From assembly GCA_963082875.1 (NCBI GenBank), contig OY720102.1:4898001-4962000 (forward strand): a stretch of 64,000 bases of DNA, given 5' to 3'. The notes below the pieces were generated by a model. That model had not been told where the DNA came from. It saw only the letters and a list, made by a program, of their open reading frames with translations, and did no database searches. The number at the start of each line of letters is the position of its first letter. Position 1 is the first letter of the stretch. The stretch comes from Corella eumyota (taxonomy: Eukaryota; Chordata; Ascidiacea; Phlebobranchia; Corellidae). This document shows positions 1-10,907 of this stretch, piece by piece. The translations under genes and the position numbers were made by a program.

Positions 1-27
1 TTCAAATTTGTACTTTATTTTATTAAG

Positions 28-3000
28 AAATTCCAGCACTACAAATGACTCAGGTTAGCATCATCATAGAAGGAGATTTTGTTCCCGAACTTTTGGACAC
101 CTCATCTTCCACTTACGTTGCTTTGTCAAGTTTGGTTGAGGAACAATTCTTAATTAAAATTCCTACTGATGAGATGTTAACCATATCCTCCATTAGATTT
201 GTTCAAGGCAGCATAATTGCAATGTAAAACTGATTTCAATATTGGATTGTTTTGTATAAATTAAAATGTTTTATAAAAACTGTTTTACATGTTTCTACCT
301 TGCAGACTCGATATTTTGTTAGAAGATTCTTCACAGAGCATTGATGATATTATAGCTTTGTATGATGAGAATAGGGGAATGCAAAATGTTTTTTTGTCTT
401 CACCAACAAGCGGTATTCTAGAATTTGATATTCATTGCAGAAATTTTTAAATTTAATTAGCCTTAAATTTATTTAAAAGTAAGTTTTTTTGTTCTGTTTT
501 TGTTTATGTTGTTTAATGTATTAAATTTTTACATTTTTAGTGTCTATTGGAGTTGTGAGGAACGTTACATTTGTAATTGGTTCTCATGAAATTTCTGTTT
601 TTTATCAATCTCCCCTTATACCAAATGGCATAACTGAATACCAAGTTATTTATTTCTTGCCAAATGGAGAAAATAGGACCGAGCAGCTCTCAACTCTTGA
701 AGCAACGTTAACCAATTTAACTCCATTTACTGAATATAGAATTTCGGTAAATTTATTATGTAATTTAAATCTTTATTTTTTATCTTATGTTAACATACAC
801 TGCTATAGTACATTCTTTTACTTACAGATTATTGCAATGAATACAGTTGAAAGAGGAATTCCATATATTGAAGATGTAACTACACTAGAAAGTGAACCAG
901 GACCGGTAGAAAATCTTATGGCTCAAGATGTTACCTCAAACTCAATCACTATTTCATGGGACATTCCAACTATTACCAATGGAATTATTGTAAACTACAA
1001 GTAAGTAAATGATAATGTTGTTTTTAGATTATTGATATAAACAACCATTTTTTCGTATAGGGCTCTAAACTTGATCAGTAAAAAATTAATAAGGCTGCAT
1101 AATAACCTTCTAAACTTAATAATAAAATTCTTTATTATTCAAAGCATTTATATTCTTTTTAGGGTAGGTTGGTTAACTGAAGAAAATATGAATGGGGAAT
1201 TTGATGAAAATTTTTCAGTCAACACTACTGACTTAAACTATAACATTGAGTCACTTGCCCCCTTTACACTTTACGATATTTATGTACAAGCATTTACAAA
1301 AGTTGGAGGTAGCAGCTTTGATTCCATTTCTTTAACTACTCGTCAAGGCAGTAAGTTATTTTATTGAGTGTAACTATTTTTAATATTTGAGTTTTTATTA
1401 TTTTTTGGAAAAAACTTAGAGTTTTGTACCTCGTATTTTTTTTAATAACCTTAAATTTTTATTTAAAACTTGAGCTTTGCTGTATTTATTTTCATAGTTC
1501 CAATAGAACCTGTTGAAAGTGTTGACATTTTTCCCTTTTCAACTGAACTCCGTATTACATTTGCCCCACCGAGGACCAAAACAGGAATATTTGAATATAA
1601 AATTATTCTTAAGCGCTTAAATGATATTGAACAAGATGAAACCACATCTGAAACTGAGATTTCTTTTGCAGGGTTACAGCCTTTTACAGCGTATAAAATA
1701 CAGGTACAAGTAGTAATATATTGAACTTAAAGCTAAAATATATAATAATATTGGTTAAATATAAATTTGATAAATGGCAGTTCTATGTTTTTGCTCTGTT
1801 TAGTATTTGGTAAGCTAAAGTTACCTAAATTTGTTTAATAAAAATTAAAGTTTAGTTGTGTTTGATAATTTACAATTTATGCAATATAAAACAGTGTTAC
1901 TGCCCTAAAAAGCATTAACATTTAAACTGCTGAATATGACTTATTTTTAAGATAATTGCCATGACAGAGGCTGGCCCTGGACCCAGTTACAGTAGTAGTG
2001 TGAGAACGTTGGAAGGAATACCAAGTCCCGTCAGGAATTTATTAACTCAAGTTATTACTACGAACACCATTACTGTTACATGGAACGAACCTGCTATTCC
2101 CAATGGAATGATATTTTATGAGTATGTAAAAGAGCTGTAGTTTTTACAAGCTGTAAAATAAATTTTTTTGTTTATGCCTAAGATTAAAGTGTGAGCTGTT
2201 TAAGATTATATAAGAATATCTTTCAAAATGAATCAACTATTTTTTTAGAGTTTCTTGGGTACCTGGTTCTCGTTCTGTAAACATTACAAACACAGGTTTA
2301 ACTATTGATGCTTTGTTAAGTAACACACAATACACAATATCAGTAACACCTTATACAAGTGCTGGACCAGGAAATTCAGAATCCATATCTTTAACCACCT
2401 TAGCTATAGGTTTGATTTATTTTTTGACTAGCTTTTACCTAAAAAAAACTGTTCTGTGAGCTTAATCATCTTACTGATTTTTTTTTGTTTAACAAATTCT
2501 TAATTTTAGTTAGGGCTTGTGATCTGATTATATGTGTTCCAAATGCATTTTGTATGGAGACAAATGAGGGGGAGGAAGGGGAAAGTACAGGAATTTGTAG
2601 ATGTAATCAGTTTTTTAGAGGAGACCCCAATGTGTTATGTGCTCGTAAGTAGTTTATTTTGACTTAATCTTTATATAGTTAAATTGTATACAAACTTATA
2701 TCTTGTTCAACAGCTTTTTGTATGGGTCAATCTTTTGTAAATGGGTTCGAAACATATACTTTTAATGACACTTGGAGTAATCAGATTGCGTTGTCAATTG
2801 AAAGATGTCCAGATTCAGGTATGGCTATACTTACTTTCTATGTATTGTGTTTTTATTAATCCAAATTGCCTTTTAAAGAAAATTAAACTAATAATATTTA
2901 TGTTAATAAACAATGTTTTTATTACTACAGAAAGATCTATTGCTTCAATATTATGTACTGGAACTGGATTTAATTTTTTATTAATTTCAGTGGTTTCATG

Positions 3001-6000
3001 TAACGAAACTATTACCTCAACTGTTCTGCAAGGCAATGTACTGGTAAGCTAAAAATAACAAAAAATATTAAAGTAAACACAACCCAAAAAAGGTTGATTT
3101 TTTTCGATGATTTATGTTTGCCAAAATATATTTTAAAACAATTTGTTTTAAGTTGCAAGAAAATATAACCACAACAACTTTGGAAACCTTGTCTGCCAAT
3201 CTTCAACTTGTATCATCGAATGTAGAGATACAGGCAGAAGAACGTGTTATGTTAAATAATGTAATTACTGATGCTCTCAATGTTACTGAAGACAGTGTGG
3301 ACTTACAGGTGGGTGGGAACAATGGATGGATAATTCAATGTTTGAATTAATACTTACTGCTTATATGTTACCTGTATATAAACTGAATACATCTAAACTG
3401 GCTAAGAGCAACTTGATACTTGGCGAGGCTAATAAGAAAAAGACTATATCAAGTCTGCAAAAAAAAAATATTCTTTAAGAAATTTATAATGATATATTAA
3501 AAAGAACATTGTTTTTGCAAGTAACAAAAAAATAATGAAGTAAAACTATTTTAAACCATGTGTAGTAAATTATTTTAGTTTTAATTTAAGGACTTTTTTC
3601 AGATTAACATAAAGTTTGTTCTTTTACTTGTGTTAACATATTCGAACAATTTAGATAACTCCATATGCCTGGTTAAACTTTATGGAAGTTGCCAACACTA
3701 TTACAATCAACTTAGAAAATGAAAACGAATTTGATGAGGTCATTGTTGTGGAAAAAGAACAACTATTACAAAACATTGAACAGTTTGGCAGGGTTGTTGA
3801 AATACCTGAAGATTCTAATTTCACTTCAATAGAAACTGAATCCTTAGTTGGAAATGTAAGAATGTTAAGTTCGTAATAATTTTTATGTTTTGTCTAAATA
3901 TTTAAAGTAATCTACATTTAAATTGATCTTGCTTATCTGAAATATCATTTTATTTTCTGGTTTTTTAATTGATTGAATAAAAGATGAATTAAACATTGTT
4001 TTAAGATATATAGATTTCCACAAGCATCATCTGGACTTGGTCGAATTACAAATGGAATTGCTTTTGATGAAAATCTCTCCTCAAACAATGAAAACGTGAC
4101 ATTGGTGGAAGTCGTTGCAAATGTTCAACTACCCATGGAAGTATTTAACCTGATACCAATAAGCGAAAGACAAAATGGACAACTCGCTCTGTTTTATCAC
4201 AAAAATAACATTTTGTTTTCATCTTCTTTAAATGCAACTCAGGTAATTTAGTTGAGGTTTTGTTTAAAGGCACCCTGAAGTATGTTATCAAAGCGTATAT
4301 TAAAATATCTTATATTTAAATATGATGCTTTTAAAGGGTTTTATGATTAAAAAGACATGTTGTAAAATCTTTATTAAAAATAAACATCTTAAACCAAAAT
4401 GTTTTCCACTCGTCTACAAACCTACTTTTAACATATTTGTAGATTGTAACTATAACTGTTGGTAATGATTCTTTCGTAACGGGATTACCAACTCCAATTA
4501 GAATCACCCATCTAGGAGAAACTGTTAATTTTGGCGTAGAAGATAGATTTGAAAACGATTTTATGGTAAAACTCAGTTTAAATTGTCAAGGCTAAGTTTT
4601 AGGTAAATGTATTTATCACTAATGTAGTAAAATAAACATTTTTGCTTTTATTCAAGGCAATTCGAACAGAACTTTCTTGTCAATTTTGGGATTTTGATTT
4701 AGTTGCTTGGTCAACTGAAGGTTGTTGTTTGAACGATACTGAATTCCCCCCAGTTTGTCAATGCAATCACCTTACAAACTTTGCTCTTATTGTGGTAATT
4801 TTTTCAAGCTTATATATTTATTGCATATTACTTCACAGATAATGTAAAACACTTAATTTTTATTAAAGGCTAGAACTGAAGTTCCTGCTGATATTGGTTT
4901 GGCTATTGTAAGCAAAATTGGGTGTGTTCTTTCTATTATTGGACTAGTCCTTACTTTTTTTATTCAAATAACAAACAAGTATGTCAATTTTTATAATAAA
5001 AACACTGCAATAATATAATGGCTTAAAAATAATACAAAAGTCTAATTTCTATAATAATTTACTCTAATTTCTTATTTTTTTATATTTAGAGACAAGCGAA
5101 AAGTTGAGTCCACTAAAATCCTTCTTAATATTTGTTTAAATTTATTTATTTTCTACGTTTTGTTTCTGACTGGTGTGGAAGCAACTAAAAATAAATCGGG
5201 CTGCATTGCAGTCACTGCACTTATTCAGTATTTTCTTTTAACTACCTGGTTTTGGATGGCAACTTACAGTTACAACATTTATCAAAACTTAATAGTGGTA
5301 AGTGAACGAGCTTATAGGAAACTATTATATAAGATAAGATATACCTATTCAAAAATATAAGTTTAAGAGATGTTTTAAAATTAAATGTAAAACTTGGGTT
5401 TAGGTGTTTGCTTTAAGCCATAATGTAAAAAAAGCATATTTTATATGTTATGGAATTCCTCTTATAATTACTGTATTGAACGTAAGCATTGCAGTTGGTT
5501 ATGTCGATAAGCAACAAACGTCAGATCTGACTTGTTCAAGAGGTTTGTAATATTATATTAAGGTTTTTTAAATCTCAAGAGAAAATCAAAGTTGTCAACT
5601 TTACATAATGGTATAAACCATATGTTTATATTCAGTAAACTAATGAGTTTATTTGTATATCAGAGGTCCAGGTTCCGACCTCTAGTTATATCGCCGACAA
5701 CTACTGCTGGCTACAAGGTTACTCTTTGTATTTTGGTTTTTTATTGCCAGTCGGAATTTTGCTACTGGCAAATATTTTTGTGTTTGGGTTGGTCATGAGG
5801 AAAGTAATATGGAAAACAACAAAGGTAAAAAACATACACAAAAAAAATTAAAATTTTCTAAAATTTATATTTTTATTTTAAATATCATATTTAAATAAAA
5901 AACAGATTGGAGCTTCCGATAAACGCGAAACGGCTAAAAGAAATGCGAGTATTTCAGCAACGTTGTTTATTACAATGGGTTTAGTTTGGGTGCTTGGTTA

Positions 6001-6379
6001 TATTATGCTCGTCTCAGACAACCCAACATTTTTAACTGTTATGAGTTGGCTGTTTGCTGTATTTTCGTCAACTCAGGTAAAGCTGTTATTTCTTTAGGTT
6101 TTATATAAAATATATACTGAATATATGCAAGTAGTATAACGGAAATAACTTTTGCAGGGCTTGCTTATATTTTTCGTAACATGCATAAATCGAAAAGATT
6201 TCCGCGATAAGTGGACAGGCGATGCTATGACTTTTTTTCGTAGACTCGTCAACTGTACCTTGTGCACTAAAGATGATGATTTTGATTCATATACTAAGTC
6301 GGGAACGCGCACTTTGTCGACCCCAGCATCTCCGTATTCGACAGGTTCTATTCCAGCGCCTGTTTCGTCCACCGCATAA
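28..6379 (+). CDS. Adhesion GPCR, 3' half (copy A): SEA, FN3 x4, EGF-like, GAIN/GPS, 7TM
   Basis: The 5' part lies left of the window. The visible part has 22 exons: 28-223, 306-412, 541-746, 828-1000, 1163-1350, 1498-1703, 1952-2121, 2249-2409, 2510-2644, 2714-2818, 2931-3043, 3153-3308, 3655-3855, 4006-4242, 4443-4565, 4657-4794, 4869-4978, 5090-5297, 5404-5542, 5664-5824, 5906-6076 and 6158-6379. All junctions are GT-AG and the frame stays open for about 1,208 codons. Order: SEA-like module (GSIIA near its end), four FN3 modules, a Cys-rich EGF-like exon (2510-2644), a GAIN-like stretch, a GPS with Cys/Trp pattern and cleavage site CNHL/TNFALIV, then seven hydrophobic segments with class B2 hallmarks (NYCWL in loop 2, GLVWVLG in TM6, STQGLLIFF in TM7). 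The tail ends PAPVSSTA. It is a plasma-membrane receptor expected to self-cleave and be activated by its tethered TNFALIV peptide (family knowledge). An AATAAA lies at 6531. Ligand unknown. Confidence 0.9.
4657..4794 (+). other. GPS (autoproteolysis) exon of copy A
   Basis: This exon encodes a classical GPCR proteolysis site: CQFWDFD, then a CC pair, then CQCNHL followed by TNFALIV. The HL/T triad matches the family consensus for self-cleavage before Thr. The residues after the cut resemble known tethered agonists. The following exon (4869-4978) begins TM1. Confidence 0.9.
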
Positions 6380-6719
6380 GCCAGGTACAGTGAACTGATT
6401 AAGTGAAAAAGAAACCACATAGTCTCGTTAGAACAAGGCAGTTCTATTTACTTCCTTTAACACTAACCAGAATCTTTTAAAAATTCTATTTTCTGCTTAT
6501 AACATATCGGTCTATAACAAAAAATTAAAAAATAAAAAAATTACTATATTCTTGTAAGTGATCACATAGCTTTGTCTTGGAAACATAAATCTGTGTCTTA
6601 CTGATTTTAAAAAAACGCAATGCGACGAACTTAATACAACTCTTTCAGTGCTAGCATAAAGCTTTCAAAAAAATTTATTCGGACATTTTTGTATTTATGA
6701 ACATGTGTAAGCAGAATGT

Positions 6720-6833
6720 TTATTTGTTTCTTGCTTTTATATTGGACTTGTCGATTCTAGCTGGTTCATTTCTTCGATGCTGATATTCTGTTTTCCAATC
6801 CTTTCCTATTACTTCTTGCAATCGTTGGTCGAC
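6720..6833 (-). pseudogene. Orphan last exon of the 88-residue minus-strand gene
   Basis: On the minus strand this stretch reads as a complete terminal exon: acceptor TTTCGACAG at 6834-6842, 37 open codons beginning VDQRLQEVIGKDWKTEYQHR, then TAA. An AATAAA hexamer follows about 40 bases downstream. It is nearly identical to the last exon of the intact gene at 33958-34838; one visible change is R for T after YQHR. The two upstream exons are not found here, because the duplication breakpoint falls in the intron. It was probably carried along passively and lacks a promoter. Confidence 0.7.
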
Positions 6834-7886
6834 CTGTCGAAAATATATTGTTTTTATTAGTTTTACTCTGCTGTAATACCTTACCATTAAAATTTTAGCT
6901 TAAGTTTTTTAAGTTTGTTACCTCATTCTATTTAAAGTACATAACTTTTTCTTTTTAAGATAACATATGTCAGTAAGTATAAGTATTACGGTAGAAAATT
7001 GTAGTCAAAATAAGCCTTAGAACCTGTAGAATTTATAAAGCTATTAATATTGCTAGATTGGACATGTTTTTATTTAATAAATACAGTTGTTACATCCAAA
7101 CAATCACCTAAGCCCAGGTACAAATTTAAGAACGGCACGCAAACGCCTCATAATTATTTTCACATCGGTTCGCGGGATTTTTGCTACGTCAATTTTTAAA
7201 ATTACAAAACTCTACTAATAGATTATTAAAAAATTTAAATTTTTTTTTTTAAATCAAAAAAAATCAGTTAACATTTTTTGACCAAAATATATTACTTTAA
7301 CCAAAAACACAAAAAAAATGTCGGTGGCCCTTTAAGATTTCTGAAAGCGTGGGTTTAATATTTTAATTTTAAAAGTTTAAAATTGTTATGCAAACTAAAT
7401 AAGGTAGAATGTTTTTTTTTTAAATACAATAATTTGATACAAGCCTTTAAAGAAAATGGTCTCTTGTTGTAACTTTAATCAACAGATGAATGACCAAGAA
7501 TTAAAAAAAACTTTCGAAACGCTTCCAACTGTCCAAGCTTTTATATATCTGTATATATAAAATTCTGTTAATTAAATATTATTTCAAATCTTAAATAAGA
7601 AGATTGGTGTGGGAATTATAATGATTTACTTTCTCAAATTTCATGAGAAAAGAATGTTGATTTACAGTCAGACAGTAAGTTAAATGCTGTAATAAATTAA
7701 TAAATTTTTGTTTTTAGTTATGGGTTTTTTAACAGTTTAACCAATATTGTAAATTTTAAAAAAATGATTCGATATTCATATTCGGATTTGAAAATGAAAC
7801 TTTGCTGACAGAAGGTTCTACTGGACGTTCGTTCATTGTAATTTTTTTTTCAACTAATCTACTAATATATGTAAACATATTTGTAG
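6834..7886. other. Intergenic, no gene seen
   Basis: AT-rich sequence between the duplication end and the pseudogene. No open frame with coding character, no RNA gene and no clear repeat was recognised. The similarity to the 34-kb region fades at about 6985. Confidence 0.6.
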
Positions 7887-9400
7887 ATTGTGACTATAAC
7901 TGTTGATAATGATTCATCAGTAACTGGATTACAAACTCCAATAAGAATAACTCATCTTGGAAAAACTTTTCCTGACAACGATTTCATGGTTAGAGTTTTT
8001 TCAACATTTTTTTTACTAAATAGTTTTTCAAATCTAAAAATTTAAAATTTATCTAGTTGAATTCACATATAGGCATTTCGAACAGAACTTTCGTGTCAAT
8101 TTTTTTTTTGCTTGGTCAACTGAAGGTTGTTGTTTAAACGATACTGAATCCCCTTAAGTTTGTCAGTGCAATCACCTTACAAACTTTGCTCTTATTGTGG
8201 TAATCTTTTTTAGCTTATATATTTATTGCATATTACTAAGATAATGTAAAACATTTTTAATTTTTATTTAAGGCTAGAACTGAAGTTCCTGCTGATATTG
8301 GTTTGGCCATTGTAGGCAAAATTGGTTGTGCTTGTTCTATTATTAGACTGGTTCTTACTTCTATTTTTCGAATAACGAACAGGTAAGTTTTATTTTATAT
8401 AAAATAATTAAGGTAGATCAAAGTATTATTAGAAAATGTATTGTTATGTTAAATGTATTAGGCTACAAACCACTATAGATTTTTAATTGTTTTTTTTTTT
8501 AAATCAAATCTAGGCGAAAGGTTGAGTCCACCAAAATCCTTCTTCACATTTGTTTAAATTTGTTTATTTTCTACGTTTTGTTTTTGGCTGGTGTCAAAGC
8601 AACGACAAAATAAACCAGACTGCATTGCGGTCACTGTACTTATTCAGTATTTTGTTTTAACTACCTGGTTTTGGATGGCAACTTACAGTTACAACATTTA
8701 TCAAAACTTAATAGTGGTATGTAATAAGGCTTATAGAGTTATATTTCTTAGTTAATGAAAAAAGTTTGCATACCATATCACATTTGTGCCCTAATATATT
8801 TAAAATCTTATGTTAAGGTGTTTGCTTTAAGCCATAATGTAAGGAGAGCATATGTTATATGTTATGAAATCCCCCTTATAATTACTGTATTGAATGAGTA
8901 CTACAGTTGGTTATGTTGATAAGCAACAAACATTAAACCTGATATGTTCAGGAGGTCAGTTAAATGATATTAATTTTTGCTAAAGCTATAACAGTCCTAG
9001 GTTTATATTTTTTTAAATTATAATTTATTAAAAAGGATTATTAAATTCTGTACTTGTACAGAAATATCCTGTGAGCCCTTTGTCTTATATATACTAGATG
9101 ATTATTTTTTATGTGTTTGATTTTGTATAAAAGAGGTCCAAGTTCGAACTCTAGTTATATCACTGACAACTACTGCTGGCTACAAGGTTACTCTTGTATT
9201 TTAGTTTCTTATTACCAGTCGAAATTTTGCTTTTGGCAAATATTTTTGTGTTTTAGGGCTTGATGATATTTTTCTTGGCTTGCGTTAACCAGAAATACAT
9301 ACGCGACAAGTGGACTATCAGCCTTAGGAATTTTTTTTGCAGATTTCAAAAGTGGATTTTATATTCAGGTCGTTTTAATGATATATCACCAATAGTTTAA
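7887..9400 (+). pseudogene. Decayed adhesion GPCR fragment (end of GAIN, GPS and 7TM)
   Basis: Exons homologous to the last eight of copy A are present in order: 7887-7988, 8073-8199, 8273-8382, 8514-8716, 8818-8954 and 9134 onward. The GPS exon has lost the codons after CQF, and its frame is broken before the CC pair. The exon at 8514 has an indel near the VKAT codons. The exon at 8818 has lost bases near LNV. The TM5 exon runs straight into the TM7 exon, so the TM6 exon is gone. The CNHLTNFALIV codons survive. The last part reads GLMIFFLACVNQKYIRDKW and continues with a tail unlike those of A and B, ending at TAA 9398-9400, so it derives from a separate paralogue and not from a recent copy of A or B. 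Confidence 0.88.
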
Positions 9401-9590
9401 TGAATAATTATTTGTTTTGCATTCTGTAGCAAAACATAGGCATACTTATGATCTTCGATCTTGTTCTGTAGTTTGGGTAAAATTTTATTTAAACATACAA
9501 AACTAGCTTACACTTCTTTTTAAAGGCACATGTTTTTTGATTGAACTTTATAACATAACTGTTATTATCCATATCCTATAATTTGCATAT

Positions 9591-9712
9591 TTATTCAAGT
9601 AATTTAAATATATAGAATGTAGTTCCTGTTTCGTAGCCTTCTGTCGAGTTATAAAACTTTTCTTTGATTTGGGACTTTCCAAGAGCTTTAGAAGGGATGC
9701 AGACTAACATGT
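9591..9712 (-). CDS. Possible terminal exon of an unidentified minus-strand gene
   Basis: On the minus strand an acceptor-like CATTCCAG is followed by an open frame of 39 codons, beginning MLVCIPSKALGKSQIKEKFY, with a stop at 9591-9593. The composition (Cys, Gly, Tyr, Lys mix, few low-complexity runs) looks coding, unlike the surrounding AT-rich sequence. I found no upstream exon between 9713 and 10900, so it may be an orphan exon like the one at 6720. Family not recognised. Confidence 0.3.
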
Positions 9713-10907
9713 CTGGAATGTCAAGGTCTGTTTTGAGTTAAATTTTTGTTCCTACAATATAACAAACACTTAACTTTATTTTGAAAAAATAAAAAATTCG
9801 TTTATTTGGTCTACTAGTGGCAGTCGTAATGTTGTTGGAAAAAAGTATGTTTTTGAGTTTTAGCAAAATGATTTACGAAACACTTTTAGTTCTGCAATTA
9901 CATAAAATATGTTGTTCTGGTTATATTAATTCGTAATTTGATAAAGAAATGTTAATTTTTGTATTAATTTCAAAAGCTTTTAATATTAAAATAAGCATAA
10001 CCAACTAGTAGCCTACACATATTTCAAAAAACTTGCAATTTTTTAAAGGCAATTTTTACACGTCAATGACTCCGTTAAGTCGGGAAATTTTCTAGTGAAA
10101 ATTTCCCATGTGTTCAATAAACCGTAAAAGTGCTTTTTGTTAAAGAACACCCGAAATTTCCCAAGCGATTTTTAAAATGGTATATAATTTTGCAAACTTG
10201 AAATTGTGCAGTCTCTTGTCTAGTTAGACATTCAGTCGAAAAACGGCGGGCTCTGGGAGAAACTTAATTTCAAATTAAATTATGTGTTGTTGTTAGATTA
10301 TATATATTTTTTGATGTAGTTAGTTTTCTAGTCTTAGTTTGAAACTTCGTTTTAAATAAGAGCTTCTGTCGTCACTCTTGTAGCATACGACGTCACAATT
10401 AAATTACTCGACGTTTCAAAATATTTCTGAAAGCAAGATTAGATAAAATTCTTCAGGTTTAAAAATGTTTACGGGTTTTATTATTAAATTAATTAATAAT
10501 TGTCATAAATAGTCCAAATAGGGCTTTGCTTTTGACTGTACACTTATATCTTAGAGTCAAATAAGTTGTTTTTGTATTTTCGTTGAAACAGCCAAGCGCG
10601 ACTCCAACGTTATGAATAACAAGCCGTATGTTTAAGCGGCGTTTGTACTATTGTTACGTTATAACGTTAAAATGCATCAAAGTAACTTCAAAAATAAATT
10701 TTTTGCGTTAAAATTATAAATTAAACAAAAAGTATTTAGTGTTAATAAATGTGTAATTGGGATAAACATTATAATCATTTAATGCAACAAAAATGATTTA
10801 ACTTTAGCGATATATTTTACTCTTACAAGATTAAAAGAAAAAAATATTTTGCAGATTTTTATATTTTTTGTAGCCTTTACTGTTTTGGTCGTTTTAAAAG
10901 AGGGATC
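9713..10907. promoter_or_regulatory. Upstream region of copy B, with candidate core promoter
   Basis: No gene was seen. A TATA-like GTATATAATTTT lies at about 10181, followed by less AT-rich sequence that could hold a start site near 10210. A strong 3' splice site (TTTTTTGTAG) ends at 10873, 34 bases before the start ATG. It implies either a 5' UTR intron or, as ascidians use spliced-leader trans-splicing, a trans-splice acceptor. A small perfect palindrome sits at 10082-10107. Confidence 0.4.
10082..10107. repeat. Short perfect hairpin
   Basis: Arms GGGAAATTTTC and GAAAATTTCCC (11 bp) flank a 4-base loop TAGT. It lies about 800 bases upstream of the copy B start codon. Function unknown. Confidence 0.7.

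Larger units (their letters stand above)
1..6985 (+). repeat. Segmental duplication, copy A (partner 26940-34205)
   Basis: From the first base to about 6985, exons, introns and 3' flank align almost base for base with 26940 to about 34205. Differences are scattered substitutions and small indels, plus a 113-bp deletion and a 487-bp transposon in the partner. Homology continues past the receptor stop codon, across the last exon of the small minus-strand neighbour, and stops inside an intron of that neighbour. The duplication extends left out of the window. The similarity of introns points to a recent tandem event or ongoing gene conversion. Confidence 0.93.

Noticed and set aside
2815-3206. 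Minus-strand frames opposite the GAIN-region exons in both copies
   Set aside because: They are shadows of receptor exons and introns. They are conserved between copies only because the whole region is duplicated.
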